From: Andrena cerasifolii
Lineage: Eukaryota; Arthropoda; Insecta; Hymenoptera; Andrenidae
Assembly (NCBI RefSeq): GCF_050908995.1
Contig: NC_135120.1
Location: forward strand, 22,271,433 to 22,335,432
Length of the DNA stretch: 64,000 bases
Reading direction: 5' to 3'
This document shows positions 1-12,786 of the stretch, piece by piece. Position 1 is the first letter of the stretch. Each line of letters starts with the position of its first letter. Both the position numbers and the translations under genes were made by a program. The notes under the pieces are model-generated. The model ran no database searches, was not told the DNA's origin, and saw only the letters and a list, made by a program, of their open reading frames with translations.

Positions 1-494
1 TTACTTTTACTCTGCTAACGTTAAAATCAAATTTTGTATTATAATAGATGATAAAAAACAATTAGAAGAATTAGAAGACCATATGTAATTTTATTCTATG
101 TAGAAATTCAGAAAACTTAATCATGGTGTATGTGCAAGATTAATGCAATAATTAGTGCTATTCGTTAGTAAATATCATAAAAGAGAACTAATGATTTCTT
201 AATGACCACTTACGATTGTACACGACATAATATTGCTTATTTATTACTGAAAACATTTGTGTAAGTTTGATTCTCCGTCGTGTAGTGAAGGGGGAAGACC
301 TACTTTGGCGTCGATTGGTTGACGTCGCGGCGTCATCGCGCGCATGCATGGACGTGCGTAACTTCCCCCACTGAAAACAAGCCTGAGCGGTTTCCCCATA
401 ACGCTGTTCAGGAGTTAGCTATAAAGAAGAGGGGGGAGAATATTTTATTTTTTTATACGTGATAGTTCCGATCGGAACTTTGTGAATTTACGCG
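1..494. other. 5' flank of the ZMAT2 gene
   Basis: No coding region was recognised. The stretch just upstream of the ZMAT2 start is mixed, with a CG-rich block around 300-360 and A+T-rich sequence elsewhere. It probably holds the promoter and 5' UTR, but I see no clear TATA box or initiator. Confidence 0.4.
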
Positions 495-1651
495 ATGTCT
501 ACGGTAAGGATTTTAATGACTTGCACGTATAAAAGCTTTGTCATTCAATACTGTAAGTTTACTTTTATAAGTTTGAATTAAATCGCGCGATGTCTATAAA
601 AATATCATTTGACACATACCCTAACCTCGGCATCTTATCAAAATAACAAAACTACAGATGTTTTAAGCGTGCAATTTGTAAAATACGAAGGACAGTGATG
701 ATTGGATGTGATAATCGATTATGCGTTACTTCAACATTTGTTATTAAGTCGTAGTGATAGATTCTTCTTGCCTTTGAATGATGTTACTTAAGTCAAAATA
801 TACTTTTCGTTTAGAGACCGGACGATCATAGGCGAAAATGGAACAGAGAAGAATACGAGAGGATAGCTCTTCAGCGTCTCCAGGATGAAATTGCTGAAGA
901 GGAACTGGGGATCCCGAAACAACCAGCTGTGAAAAGAGAGTTGCTCAAACAAAGAGATTATAAAGTTGATCTCGAATCTAAGCTAGGAAAAAGTGTTGTC
1001 ATTAACAAAAATACACCATCTTCTCAAACTGGAGGGTAAGGAAATTATAGAAACACTTTTACATAAGAAGGAAAGCATATGAGTCACTATAATATACGTA
1101 TATCACATTTCCAGATACTATTGCAATGTCTGCGATTGCGTCGTGAAGGATTCGATTAATTTCTTAGACCACATCAATGGAACAAAACGTAAGGAAGCCT
1201 GCTCTGTAGCCTCTTCATCTTATGCCATGTAATATCTTAACAATACTAAGTCACGCCATATCGCATTACTCTTTTAGACCAGCGTAATTTGGGCATGTCC
1301 ATGAAGATCGAACGATCTACATTGGAACAAGTTAAAGCCCGCTTTGCAATGAATAAGAAGAAGTTGGAGGAGAAGAAAAAAGATTATGATTTGGAACAAA
1401 GAGTAAAAGAATTAAAGGAAGAGGTTCGTTTCCTCCTGCGCGTATATCTTTTGCTTTTGCTATTCATTATTTTACCTTCTTAATAAAGTGATTTCCATTA
1501 TTCGCAGGAGGAGAAAATTAAGGAATACAGGAAAGAAAAGCGGAAAGATAAGAAAAGAAAAATTGAAGAAGTGAACGACGATAATGGGGGACCGTCCGAT
1601 GAAATGGCAGCAGTAATGGGTTTCTCAGGCTTCGGCTCTAAGAAGAAGTGA
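495..1651 (+). CDS. ZMAT2: ZMAT2/Snu23-like spliceosomal zinc-finger protein
   Basis: Five coding exons give an unbroken frame of 197 codons plus stop: 495-503, 815-1035, 1115-1188, 1278-1423 and 1508-1651, all bounded by GT/AG. The protein matches the ZMAT2/Snu23 family end to end. It has the conserved KRELLKQRDYKVDLESKLGK block, then a C2H2 matrin-type zinc finger (YYCNVCDCVVKDS, with the His pair near DHINGTKH), then a lysine/glutamate-rich helical region, and it ends in the family tail MAAVMGFSGFGS. In the known family this is a U4/U6.U5 tri-snRNP component of the spliceosomal B complex that acts in the nucleus. Length is close to the human protein. The first exon codes only Met-Ser-Thr; the start was chosen because its phase joins exon 2 exactly, but such a short exon is the least certain part. 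Confidence 0.93.
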
Positions 1652-1804
1652 CAGTGAAATGTTCTCAAATCGTGTATGGAAAAATCCCATCTGAAGATTC
1701 ATCATCAGATAAGACTATGGTGTCACAGGTTCTTTTGTAAATCCTTTAATTTAGCAGTTAGCATTGAACAGTACAAGATCAGGGACGAATAAGACTGATC
1801 TCAG

Positions 1805-1810
1805 AATAAA
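1805..1810 (+). terminator. Candidate polyadenylation signal of ZMAT2
   Basis: A canonical AATAAA lies about 150 bp after the ZMAT2 stop codon and 26 bp before the TTAA that opens the next transposable element. The position fits a short 3' UTR, but no downstream GU-rich element was confirmed. Confidence 0.5.
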
Positions 1811-1839
1811 AGAATCTAATCTTTAATATCTATATTTAA

Positions 1840-2132
1840 GGGGGGACCCCACCCTGAAACCACTAACAAAAGCAAAGTTAGGGATTTTATTGTTCGTATA
1901 AATAAAAATATAGGGCTTGGATTTTTAAAGAGAATATATTCCTGTTTATATATCTTTTTTGTATTTCCATCTCAGATGATCCAGTTATTTTTCATAAAAA
2001 AAAAAATTTCTAGCAAAATAAAGATTGCTTTAAAACTATATACAAAATCCAAGCCCTATATTTTTATTTATACGAACAAAAAAATCCCTAACTTGGTCTA
2101 TTGTTAGTGGTTTCAGGGTGGGCCTCCTCCCC
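1840..2132. mobile_element. TTAA-flanked MITE (piggyBac-like), about 293 bp
   Basis: The element is flanked by TTAA on both sides (1836-1839 and 2133-2136). It has long inverted arms: the left arm carries ACCCTGAAACCACTAACAA and the right arm its complement, followed by arms with TAGGGCTTGGATTTT. It has no coding capacity. The TTAA duplication is the hallmark of piggyBac-type insertion; the family is otherwise unassigned. Confidence 0.8.
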
Positions 2133-2136
2133 TTAA

Positions 2137-5100
2137 GTTTCCAGCATATTCAACCATTTAATTTATTCCCTCCTTGTATGATCAATGTTTAATATGTACA
2201 AATACTTTTTATCTGTACTCAATACAGCGCTCAGTGACGTATCTGAATCCATCTAACGAACAGTGATTAATTCGTTGAATATAATGAAAGTATGTTGATT
2301 TACTAAATAAAAGTTAATCTAAAGCAACAAAGTATATGAGGTATCTTCAGATTTATAGCAATTCTAAACCTTCAGCTTTATATAATGTATTTACATTTTC
2401 TCTGGACACTAAACATTATTTAAATAATGTCCTGTGACGTGTCAATGAAAATACAAGACTTTGTACATAAACAATTTACGCAAAGAATATTATTCAGAAC
2501 AGTCGCGCGTACTTTAAAATAATTAAATCGTATTCTCGCGAAAAGCGGTAGAAGCGCGATGCTTCCTCCTGCGTCACGAGCCCGCGAGCGTAAAAACGTG
2601 AAAGTGGGGATGCTCTCCCCCCAAAATCAAACTAGACTGTTACGAAGGTGCCCAGCGGATTCGCGGCCTCGCGAGCGGCACCGGGCTGCGGCGCTGATAA
2701 GTGGTGCGATGGAACGGGCCGGCAAGTAAAATTCCCCTGCTTTTTGTCTCTGCTCCCGTTATCCTGGCAGAAGTAAAAGTAAAGTCTCTCCGGTTAAAAC
2801 CGATAAAAACGCAATTCCAAATTTTAATTGAAACGAAAGCGGCGCTCGCGTCCGCCGCGCGAGGCTGTATTGTAATCGTTTCAACGACTTTCTCTCTTGC
2901 GTCTGCGATCCGTTTTTCCTCATCTTGCCCTGGCAGAAAAAAAGGAGGACAAAATCCGGAGGAGAGTTCCACGAGGCGCGTAAGCGTGCACGCGAGCACA
3001 GGCGCGCGCGTACTCTCTCTTTCTTTCCGTAGCCGAGGAGAGAATGGATCGTGGAAGATTGAAACGAAGCGTGCACGCTCCTCCTACCCAGAGACCTAAG
3101 CACGGGGACCGTTTACTTAGTTCATCTTAGCACCGTAGCCCGGCATAGTCGACACTCGTGGACGCTCCGTGGCCCCACGAGTGCCGCCATTTCCCCGAGG
3201 GTTAACCATTCGTAAACCAGGAATCGGAAGCCGCGGAGGTGGTTCCCTCCGCGAGCCAGTTTGCACGTGACCCTTCGACTGCATAGCCGCGTGCACGTGC
3301 GCCCTCGGTGCCCGTCCATTTGACATTTCGTTTCCGCTACCGTCTTCTTTCTCACCTTCCGGTGCATCGCGCGTGAATGTGCACGCAACAGTGACAACCT
3401 CGTCGCGTATAGAATCGAGTAACGCCTGCTGAAATAAAGTTTGCGAGCGAGAGAATCGTAGTCGAGAACTTACGAGAAATTTGTGGGACTCTGGATATTC
3501 GTAACCTACGCGAAGCTCGAGAAACATGTGACACTGGGCGTCGAGTGATCCTGGCGGGAAGTCGCTGGACTCCGACAAACGAAAGTCAACGTTTTCATGC
3601 TACATTCCGGAAACAACAGTGGGCTGTCAGTACGTCGCGTAGAAAAGCAACGAAGCCGATTCAACGATGCCGCGAACCCTTCAACCTATCCAGGAATGTA
3701 ACTCTGGCAAGTCGAGTGAGTTTGCTGCGTTTCATTGGATAACTCGTACGCTAGAATTTCACGTAGTGGCGCAGATATATTAGTTACACAGAGAGTCACC
3801 GTGGAGATAAATTTACTTTGCCATCGAACATGTTACTAGAAACTATACAGATAAACACGAGATGCAATTCTTAGATTATTTAAAATATCCCGCCAAAATG
3901 AGTTTCGTAAGTGATATCGAGCTTCGAAGTTTATATTCATGAATGCATCACTAATGTCGGAAACTTTCCTTCGGAGGAATGTCGGCGACCTTGAGAAGAA
4001 ACTTCCTCAAGCCATATGCGTTCCTGCAATGGAAAATAATGATTAGAGTTCTGATTTTGGTGGGACACCATCCGCATAACCTAATATTTTAATTATAACA
4101 ACACACATCGCAGAGAACCGCCGCGAAATGAGAATACGTGGCGTAATTACAAGAGAAAGAGAACCCGATCTATTAATGATTTTATAAAGGATTCCCTAGA
4201 ACGCGTTTAATCAGATCACCGCATGAATCCGTTTTTGCGCGTTACACGTATATACGTTGAGCGAAGCACGGTTTCTTGTTCTGAATCGACGCGCACTTTC
4301 CCTTTTCTTTTCCGCGGAAGTGAAAATGATCGGCCTACAGTGTATTCTATCCATTATACGGCGTCTGCTCGCCGTTCTTCTCTCCAACTCTTGTTTTCAG
4401 AGTTTCTGCTCACTCGTGCGCGATCGATCGCCTTTATCGGGATCGATCTACCGAGACGCTCGTTCGTTACTCGTCGCCTCCGATACGTGAATCTCTCCGG
4501 TAAATTTAGTCGAACGCGTCGGCGACTCATACTTTATTCATATTACACGAAAGGACGAAAAAAGGACGAAAAAAGGACGTGTTTCTTAAAATTCTTCGCG
4601 TTGTTGCCAAAGCACTGGAATGGGATTCTTATTCGAATTTATAGCAATGCTAATATCATCACACTAAGAGAACAGTTTGTGATTTCAATTCCCAAATAGT
4701 AATGCCACCGCCACGCTCGCAGCGTTAAAGGCGAAACTGAATAAAAAATAAAGACGCGTTCGCGCAGAAATAATGCTTATCCACGGTAAGTTTACAATTT
4801 TCTTCCACGGAACCCTATTAAGTAGGCATTATAGAGAATTAGAGGCGACGTTTATAATTTTCTTAGCGCTGCCATGCGTTAAAAAAGACCATCAATATTT
4901 AATACGACGAGAGGCCGCGCGAGACTGCTCTTCAGTTTTTTCTGTCCACTTCACCGCACTATGGTTTTATTAAATACGCATTTATCGCGATGGTTTCTCG
5001 TCTATCTTTAATGTTCCGCTGTTCCGCGACATGAGCCATTAATTTCTCCTCGGCCCCAGAAAGTAAACGTCGAAAGTTGTCGACGGGAGAATCGCTATCA

Positions 5101-6599
5101 AGTTCGTTTCATGTTCAGCATAATCTTTGCGATATTCAATTTTTTACGGCACAACGAGAGCCATGCCTAGTGGAACACTGAAAGTCTTTCGATGTCGAGT
5201 TTTCCAACAAGAGGCACACACACACACGAATGCACACGACGCGCTCAATGTTGTGCTCTTGAACTTCGCGATTCAGTGTCCCCGATCGTGGCAGGTTCCT
5301 CCATTACGAAGCAAACTGAAGTGAAGAGCATGTTGAACCGTCCATCCTTCAACCTGTGACAAGCCTTATCGCATTGATAGTGCAATTCGTCTTCGATTAG
5401 TGACCTACCCCACCACGCAATTTCAACCCCGACAGCTTTATTTTCATTCATTTCGCACTGGATATTCACTCTCGTTGAAACACGCGAATGATATCCAAAG
5501 CGGTGTTACCTTCTTATAGGTATTAATTCGACTCCTACGAGGAGGCAGAGAAACCTCGACCCGTGTGCCGGGTTTAAAAAAGTTTTGTTATCAAATAGAA
5601 AACGAGAATAACAATTACTGACTTTAACAGAGCGGATCCAGGCTGCTCACCCGTCATGCTGCGATTTCAGCGCGCATGCGACGCGATTAGATCACGATTT
5701 TAATTGAATTACATGCATTTAACTCCGAGTGCACTCTACTAAGAACCTGCGTAAGGGTGTCCGTCAGCGGCGCAGTCAGGATTTAATCTTGGGGTAGTTG
5801 AGTTGAAGGGGTAAAAATATTTTCACTGCAAATTCAATAAAATTCTTTAGGTGATTGTAAAAATTTATTTATGAAATAAAATTCAGTTTTATTTTCTTTT
5901 TATTAAGCTCTTAATTTAGGGGCGTTAGGGACCTCGGGCTCCCGCCTCTGGGTGCCGCACTGGTGTACATTACACCTTGATCCATTATTTGCAAAATTAA
6001 GGCAGCAGTCTTTACTTTTACACAAAGTAATTTCGAAAGAAGTTTCAAACTGGACGAGGGTTATAGATGTACTCAGGAATGGCGAGAATCGTTCTGTTGC
6101 CTGCTGCGACTCGATTTACTAGACACCCTGTGAGCTCCTGGTCGCGATGATGCGCGAGTTCCTACAATGGCCGACGTTTATCAATTTTTCTAGCGGTACA
6201 CCGTTGTCCAGCTATTCGCGGACGCGCGCGGTGCATGCTCGCCTAAAGCTAAGCGCGGAAGAATTTGCCGTTGGAACATCGGTATAAGCCGGACAGCGAT
6301 TATCGAGCAGAATGCATCGACCTCTAACACCTGTCGGAGAGTCACGGTTCTTCTTCTTAGACAGCCTCACCGAAGAGAATGAAGGGTGTTCGAGTTCTGG
6401 CCCCATTTGAGCTTCACGGGTTTCGCGCGGATTTTTGCGATAGCTGGCTTCGACAGTTAACGGTCCCCATTTGGCAGTAATAATCGGTTTCGTATGGCGA
6501 AATCGACCATAAGTGTACGTTGTATCATACCGCGACGGAAGGAGTTGCAGTGGCCAGGGGTGGATTTGTATGTGGGCTACAGTAAGCTGCAGCCTAGGG
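2137..6599. other. Intergenic region, no gene supported
   Basis: Open frames at 2640-3580 and 4223-4699 occur on both strands, overlap one another, and show no recognisable domain or splice structure. They look like chance frames in G+C-rich DNA. A short dispersed repeat sits at about 5770-5960. Nothing else was recognised. Confidence 0.5.
5770..5960. repeat. Dispersed repeat, copy 1 (related to 19444-19670)
   Basis: This stretch and 19444-19670 share ordered blocks: GGGTAAAAATATTT, then CAATAAAATTC, TTAGGTGAT, ATTTATTTA and a TTATTAAGCTCTT-like block, with a G+C-rich end. The shared order shows a common repeat family. Its type is unknown; I see no clear terminal inverted repeat or poly(A) tail. 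Confidence 0.6.
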
Positions 6600-7250
6600 T
6601 GGCAAGTTTTGGGGAGCGATAAATTTTGGAGAGGTGCAAATTTTCGGGAGCGACAAATTTTTGGGGAGGGGTAAATTTTGGGGAGCGATAATTTTTGGGG
6701 AGGTGTAAATTTTGGGGAGCGACAAATTTTTGGGAGCGATAAATTTGGGGAGGTGCAAATTTTTGGGAGCGATAATTTTTGGGGAGCGACAAATTTTTGG
6801 GAGCGATAATTTTTGGGGAGCGACAAATTTTTGGGAGCGATAATTTTTGGGGAGCGACAAATTTTTGGGAGCGACAAAATTTTGGGGAGCGATAATTTTT
6901 GGAGAGGTGTAAATTTTCGTAAACGACAATTTTATGGGGAGGGGTAAATATTGGGGAGCGATGATTTTTGAGGAGGTGCAAATTTTGGGGAGCGACAAAT
7001 TTTTGGGAGCGACAAATTTTTGGGAGTGATAATTTTTGGGGAGCGACAAATTTTTGGGAGCGACAAAATTTTTGGGAGCGATAATTTTTGGGGAGGTGCA
7101 AATTTTTGGGAGCGATAATTTTTGGTGAGCGACAAATTTTTGGGAGCGACAAAATTTTGGGGAGCGATAATTTTTGGGGAGGTGCAAATTTTTGGGAGCG
7201 ACAAATTTTTGGGAGCGGCAAATTTGGGGAGCGACAAATTTTGAGCGAAG
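6600..7250. repeat. 17-bp minisatellite, about 38 units
   Basis: Tandem units of about 17 bp alternate between variants such as GGGAGCGACAAATTTTT, GGGAGCGATAATTTTTG and GGGAGGTGCAAATTTTG. Because 17 is not a multiple of 3 and the minus strand of the unit lacks stops, the array is open in several minus frames at once and would give peptides built on LPKICRSPK and IIAPKNL. Openness in all frames argues that these are not genes. Confidence 0.92.
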
Positions 7251-8446
7251 GAAATTGAAAAAGGTTTAAACACAGAGGCTTGGGACAACTTTAAAAACAA
7301 CTCACTTTGTTCTCATCTAGCAAATTAGCAATAACTCATATGTGAGTTATTATATCGAATTAATTTTAAAATTGTCTCAAATACTTTTCAATTAAAATTA
7401 TCGATGATTCGCGTAAAGGGCGGCAGACGCTTACTAGCCTAGGTGCGCCAAGTCTCCGAATTCGCTTCTGGCAACGGCGTTGAGCTTCAGTGACTGTAAC
7501 TCAGTCGTCAGTTCTCACAGCAATTAGGGTAGTAAAATAGAATATAATATACGGAAAATTTGCGTTGAGAAACATGTAAGAGTGGAGTATAAAAAAGAGA
7601 TTTCAGAAAGATACAAATAATTTTTCTTCTGTTTAACGAGGAAGCAGATGTACGCCGTAATCGTTGCAAAATGGCGTTCTCGAATAGTAAAGTCTTGAAG
7701 AATATAAGAAGTAATTAAGGAGCGCTAATGAAGAAGGGGTATGAGTCTCTTGGAAAGGTTTGTGGAAAACAGTAAGGACGAAAGAAAATGTAAAAGCCCA
7801 TCGTGGTCGGGAAGGATGTGAAACCTTTTTCATCATCCTGGTCACGAACGAGAGCTAGATCCATGTGATCGACCTCCAGCCACCTCCACGTCGACGAGGA
7901 TTGTTTCTCGTAAAACTGTGGCCAAGAAACGACATTTACCTTTTGTGGTCGATCGGGTGCGCTCGTCGGCGGAAGTTTCAAAATCCCAAGACAAACTTGC
8001 AGCCCGTCAGATTATAAACCATGAAGACTGTCGACAGTTCTGTATAATTCGATGCGCAGTCACTTCAGAACCGGTTGCAAAAGCTTTCCAAACAATTGTG
8101 ATCTACTTTGGGCCTGTCCTTCAGGCTACCATATGGTTTCAATTTAATATCGACTCGGTAGAAAAGTGCTCGACACGTTCATCGTTAATCAAAGTCGCCA
8201 AAGTTACCGAAGGTTTCACTTGCACTGGACAAATATAAGATTTCGTAGATAAACTATAACTAGATAAAAACTAGTGTCTACCAATAACAGTGGGTGCTCC
8301 CTAAATACTAGCACGTCCAGGTCAAGCGGAAAGGTACCTCCGCGCACGGCGAGGGTGGGCCAGAAGTGTTCTAACATGTTCGTCACGCTCTGAGCGTGAC
8401 ATCCGGCAGACCCGATCACCTAGATCGTAACCCCGAACACCTGACG
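7251..8446. other. Upstream flank of the 8447 exon, no gene supported
   Basis: No domain-bearing frame was found. An in-frame stop at 8372-8374 limits the 8447 open frame upstream. A short perfect palindrome, CACGCTCTGAGCGTG, lies at about 8384-8398 just before that exon. The region may hold a promoter and 5' UTR. Confidence 0.35.
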
Positions 8447-9527
8447 ATGGTGGCCGAACTGACGGGCATTCCCGTGGCAAGCGCAGAACGAAAGACACCT
8501 ACAGCTGTGCCCGAGAAGCCGAGGAACCCCTCGAGGCAGAAGAACAGGCCGAAATGGATCGAGGCAGCGACACGTGAGCCGATATACAGCGTGCTAGACA
8601 GCGACGAGGTGGTCAGCAACAGTTCCCCTGGAGGCGCCGGGAGCAACGTGGTGATTATCAGCGCCGTGAAAACTGGCAAGCCGCGAAGAGGCCACCCGGA
8701 GGATCCTCGAAACCAGCAAAGAGACCTGCCCTACGTCTGGCTGCCCACCGAGAATAAAACCACTCCGCAAAATTCCCCGACACTCGACACAGAAGATGAG
8801 GATCCTTTGTACAGCGTGGTGAGGAAGCCGAAAAGAGTCGAGCTGCCCGAGACGGCAGCAGTTGAGAGGAAGCTTCAGCCAATCGAGGAGCAGTCCACGG
8901 AAGAGAAGCAGATTCGGCTGGAGGTTCGTTCGCGGCAGGAGGAGCTGAAAAGGTGGTTGCAGGTGGCTTCCAAGCAGCTCCCGGAGCCCCGGCGACTCTT
9001 CAATCTCGGAGAGATGTACGCGAACCGTTTGGGGGAGCTGGACCAGCTGGAGGCTGACTGGAAGAGGAACGTGGCTATGCCTCGCGGGATCGTCGGCCTG
9101 GTAGGCCCCTACAGGGTGTACCAGAACCCCAACGAAAGAAGGGAGTACATGCTCCAGGAGGAGGAGCTGGTCGAGGAAGTGGTGGACTCTGCCAGCGAAG
9201 TAGCCCAGCGCCAGAGCAACGGTGAACGCCATCAGAGGGCGAAATGGCGGCTGAGGGAGGACGATGAGGACACCTTGGTGCCAGACATACGCGACATCCC
9301 CGGCCTAGAAGATTTCACGATTGCCGCTGACAGCAAAGATCCGTCCGGGTGGAAGAAAGTCGATGATTGTGCCGTCGAGGACGATCGGGACGAAGAGATG
9401 TCCAGGACGAAGGAGGGCGAGTCGAAGGGCCACGCGAGTGGTGTCGTCTCTGGCAGAGAGGAGCGGGCGGTGGATGTCCCCGACGAAGCCTCCACTGCCT
9501 CCGCCGCGTCGTTGAAGGGCAAGAAGG
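8447..9527 (+). CDS. Candidate N-terminal exon of the otopetrin gene (cytosolic region)
   Basis: A G+C-rich open frame runs from the ATG at 8447 through 360 codons to a strong donor, G|GTGAGA, at 9528. Without splicing it would read on to a stop at 9622 (391 residues). It has no recognised domain. It is charged and rich in E, R and K, with a Glu/Arg-rich helical stretch around residues 155-215 and low-complexity acidic sequence after that. The donor leaves phase 1, exactly what the otopetrin exon at 25104 requires, and base composition matches the otopetrin exons. I therefore propose it as the intracellular N-terminus of that gene, across a 15.6 kb intron. It could instead be an independent single-exon gene ending at 9622. 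A stop upstream at 8372 and the Kozak-like context ACGATGG support 8447 as the start. Confidence 0.55.
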
Positions 9528-9980
9528 GTGAGATCGATTCTGTTCCGCTGATAGGTCCGCTCGGTCGTCCGGCACTTTCGATAAAAGGGGAAACCGCGGG
9601 GTTTCCAACGCGAGCCATTTAAGTGAAAGACGAGAGGACATCGTCGCGGCGATTCTGCTCGAGTACAACGGTATAACACTTTACGCGCGGCACGGTTTCG
9701 TTTATTAAGACGTCCGCGAATTTGTATGCAAGATGCTCGCCCCTGGACGTACGGTATTGCTTGACGAAGAGGACCAGCTAGCGGTAGATAGGACGTGGTT
9801 CACGGACGTGGTTTCATACGTGCTAGGTGTCTTTATTAGTCCGACTGACCAATATTCACACCGTACCGCGCGCGCCAAACTGTGCTAATATCTAATTCCC
9901 TCCGTCGCCTAACGGTATCGCGATTGTCTGGCACTTGTTGCCGGTCATTCTTTGGAATTCGGAGTACAGATGCTGGCGCG

Positions 9981-10527
9981 CAAGGGGAGGACACCATGTG
10001 GTAGACACCGATTTTTATGAGCCTTGGCACGATGGATCTATGTCGAAAATAAAGAAATAGGTGTCCGATATAATAGAGATATTTATATGGAAATTATTCA
10101 AAATTTCATAGTGGCCGCGTGGGGTTTTAGTGGGTAAATATCCCACACTACCCTGGCGCCTGCGGGAGATTCCCTTCTGGAGGCGTCGAGGTGCTTTTTG
10201 AAGATGTCTCCGCGTCAAAAAAAACTTTATAAATTTTTTTTTGTAAATTATTTTTTTATAATTTTTTTTTTAACTTGGGGAAATCTTCAAATGGCACCCC
10301 GACTCCTTCAGAGGGGAATCCCTCTGGAGCGCGAGGGTAGTGTGGGATTTTTACCCATTAAAACTCCACAGCCACTATGTTTTTTTATAATAATTTCTAT
10401 GTAAATATCTCTGTTATTAAGACCCATTGGCAGACACGCTCGGACACCTATTTACTTATTTTCGACATAGATCCATCGTGCCAAGGCTCATCAAAATCGG
10501 TGTTTACCACATGGTGTCCTTCCCTTG
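9981..10527. mobile_element. Palindromic MITE beginning CAAGGG, about 547 bp
   Basis: Long imperfect inverted arms run from CAAGGGGAGGACACCATGTG at the left to the complementary end near 10527, with matching inner blocks such as TGAGCCTTGGCACGATGGAT. The right flank is TTAG, as in the CAAGGG family at 26823-27254, but the left flank (GCG) shows no matching duplication. No open frame of interest lies within it. A distant PIF/Harbinger-like relative is possible. Confidence 0.75.
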
Positions 10528-10664
10528 TTAGTCTCGGAGCTGTAGATGGTTAGACGATTGATTAGATGGGGCAGAACGGGGGCTTTATAATAATTTACTG
10601 GTTTGTTTGTGATATTTTTGGGGTGGGCCAAGTGTATATGTCACTTATTTCTTATTTCTCCCTA

Positions 10665-11250
10665 GTTCGACGCTCTGAAGATAAGGCAATTTTTGAGAAT
10701 TTTTTAAAAGAAAAGTATTGAGTATTGTAATACCATACTTTGTACGTTTATTAATTGAGATTCGAAGAATGTGCTCATTTTTTTTTGTACAGTAATAATA
10801 ATTTTGTTCAAAGTTACAATGGTAAACTATTACCATTTGCTCATTTTTTTGTACAGTAATAATAATTTTGTTCAAAGTTACAATAGTAATAGTTTAGCTC
10901 TGAAAATAAGGCAATTTTGAGAATTTTTTAAAAGAAAAGTATTGAGTATTGTAATACCATACTTTGTACGTTTATTAATTGAGATTCGAAGATTGTGCTC
11001 ATTTTTTTGTAAAGTATTACCATTGTAACTTTGAACAAAATTATTATTACTGTAATAGTTTACCACTGTAACTTTGAACAAAATTATTATTACTGTAATA
11101 GTTTACCATTGCAACTTTGAAAAAAAATTATTATTACTGTTAAAAAAAATGAGCACATTCTTCGAATCTCAATTAATAAACGTACAAAGTATGGTATCAC
11201 AATACTCGCTACTTTTCTTTTAAAAAATTCTCAAAAATTGCTTTATACCT
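10665..11250. repeat. A+T-rich composite of direct and inverted repeats
   Basis: A block containing GAGAATTTTTTAAAAGAAAA, ATACCATACTTTGTACG and TTAATTGAGATTCGAAG occurs directly at about 10670 and 10905 and in inverted orientation at about 11145-11250. Between them lie tandem inverted units with CTTTGAACAAAATTATTATT. A decayed further copy is visible at 11370-11435. It looks like a rearranged MITE cluster; no target duplication was defined. Confidence 0.75.
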
Positions 11251-11439
11251 TAAATTGCCTTAAGAGGGTTTGAAAAAATGTTTGTTGCTGGCGAACATGC
11301 ATCTGGCTGTCATATCTACCTGAAGCAAGAAACTTAATTTCTTCTCAATTAAAATAAAATTGACCTCGAATGTCAATTAATAAACGTACGAAGTATGGAA
11401 TTATAATACCCGATACTTTTCATTTAAAACATTCTTAAA

Positions 11440-12778
11440 AGCTCAAGCATTTTAAGTTCATATCCACAATTTCGTTGGTTTCGTATATCCGTTCCGTCAG
11501 AAGAGAGTTAAAGCGGCGCGTTTTTGCCCTGCCTTCAGTGATTACTGCAAAATGCAACATCAGAGTTCTCACCGTGAAATTGTACTCAAGGATACGTCGA
11601 ACGGCTCTCATGGATCTCACGATTCCATTACTTTTTACCGCGCTCTGCGGTAATGAATAGACAGCTGCCTCGACTTTCGCTGTTTTTGCGCCCGCTGGCT
11701 TGTTTCCCCGTTTACCTCGGAACAATCACGTGCCGCGGATCTTTGCCACTGGCTTTTGCAAATTTCTACACGGAAAGAGATGTATATTAACGACTTCCTC
11801 GCCGAATTATCAAGCCCCGCATCGAATTCCAACGACATGGAATCGTCGGAGCGAAGCGGAGGCGCGTGCAAACGTTTATCTGCGCGCGTGTGCATTCCTT
11901 ATTGCTCCTCTCGCATCGGGCGGGAAAATCGCAATATATTTCGTGCACCTTTACTTATTTGAACTTTCATCGTCGAGACGCGCACGTTCGCTGGAACGAT
12001 GATTTCTCAACTTGAAATAGCCGCTAACTTTTTCCAAAGAGATATTTTTCCGTGCGCGTGATTCCGTGTCATCAGACTTTCTTTCGTACTCGATGGAAAA
12101 AATTCAATCTAAATTCAAGTGAGCCTTTTTAAAAAAAAATCTCGAGAACCCTGGAGTCCGGTTGGTACGTACGTACCTCGCATCGGTACCAATGAGAGGT
12201 CGGTTCTCATGGAAGAAATTCGGGTCGCGATATCGACGATCATGCGCGACAAGCAAATGCGTCTTTCAGCGTAATGACATCGCTAACGCCGTAAACTGAA
12301 ATTAAGCTTCGCGGAGAAGAAAGTGTGGAGAAAAGACTCGGGTCTATAGAATCGCCCGTGTCCTTTAACGATACGCTCGTTTCGTCTTCGAGGACCCTTT
12401 ACTTTCACGTTCCACTTCGGGGCTAGGTTTCTACGATATTATTGGCGGGATCGTTAATCACGAACGGTATATCGATTTATCCAACACATGCCGCTACCGT
12501 TACCACCTGACGCCTCTGTCGCTGCTACACATTGCTGATTTACTGTCGTTAGAGGCCATCCGAGAGCAGGCCTCTGCCTTTCTACGGGCAACTTCTTCGA
12601 CCAGCTCCTGTAGTACAGTTATCCACTTTTGCTAGCGTATAATGGCCGTCTATTGGTTTCCAGCGCGGCACGCATAATTGCAGCTGCACACGAGTGGCCA
12701 TAAACGCGAGGAGCTTTATTTGTCATGCATAAGAATGTCATTTTTAACGAGTGTATACTTTCGCGTTGGGAATGTCAC
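11440..12778. other. Intergenic or intronic sequence, no gene supported
   Basis: Short overlapping open frames on both strands have no domain support. A small inverted motif around GGTACGTACGTACC is visible near 12160. If the proposed otopetrin structure is right, this is part of its first intron. Confidence 0.35.
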
Positions 12779-12786
12779 CTGTACAG

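Noticed and set aside
2640..3580. Overlapping open frames on both strands
   Set aside because: G+C-rich DNA with no domain, no splice logic and mutual overlap; they look like chance.
4223..4699. 158-codon plus-strand frame
   Set aside because: Unordered Arg/Ser/Ile-rich composition, no recognised motif; flanking DNA is similar non-coding sequence.
6212..7300. Several minus-strand open frames of 120-220 codons rich in Leu-Pro-Lys repeats
   Set aside because: They come from a 17-bp stop-free tandem unit and are open in several frames at once; no single frame is favoured.
8384..8398. Palindrome CACGCTCTGAGCGTG as a regulatory hairpin
   Set aside because: Single short palindrome of the size expected by chance in 64 kb; no supporting context.
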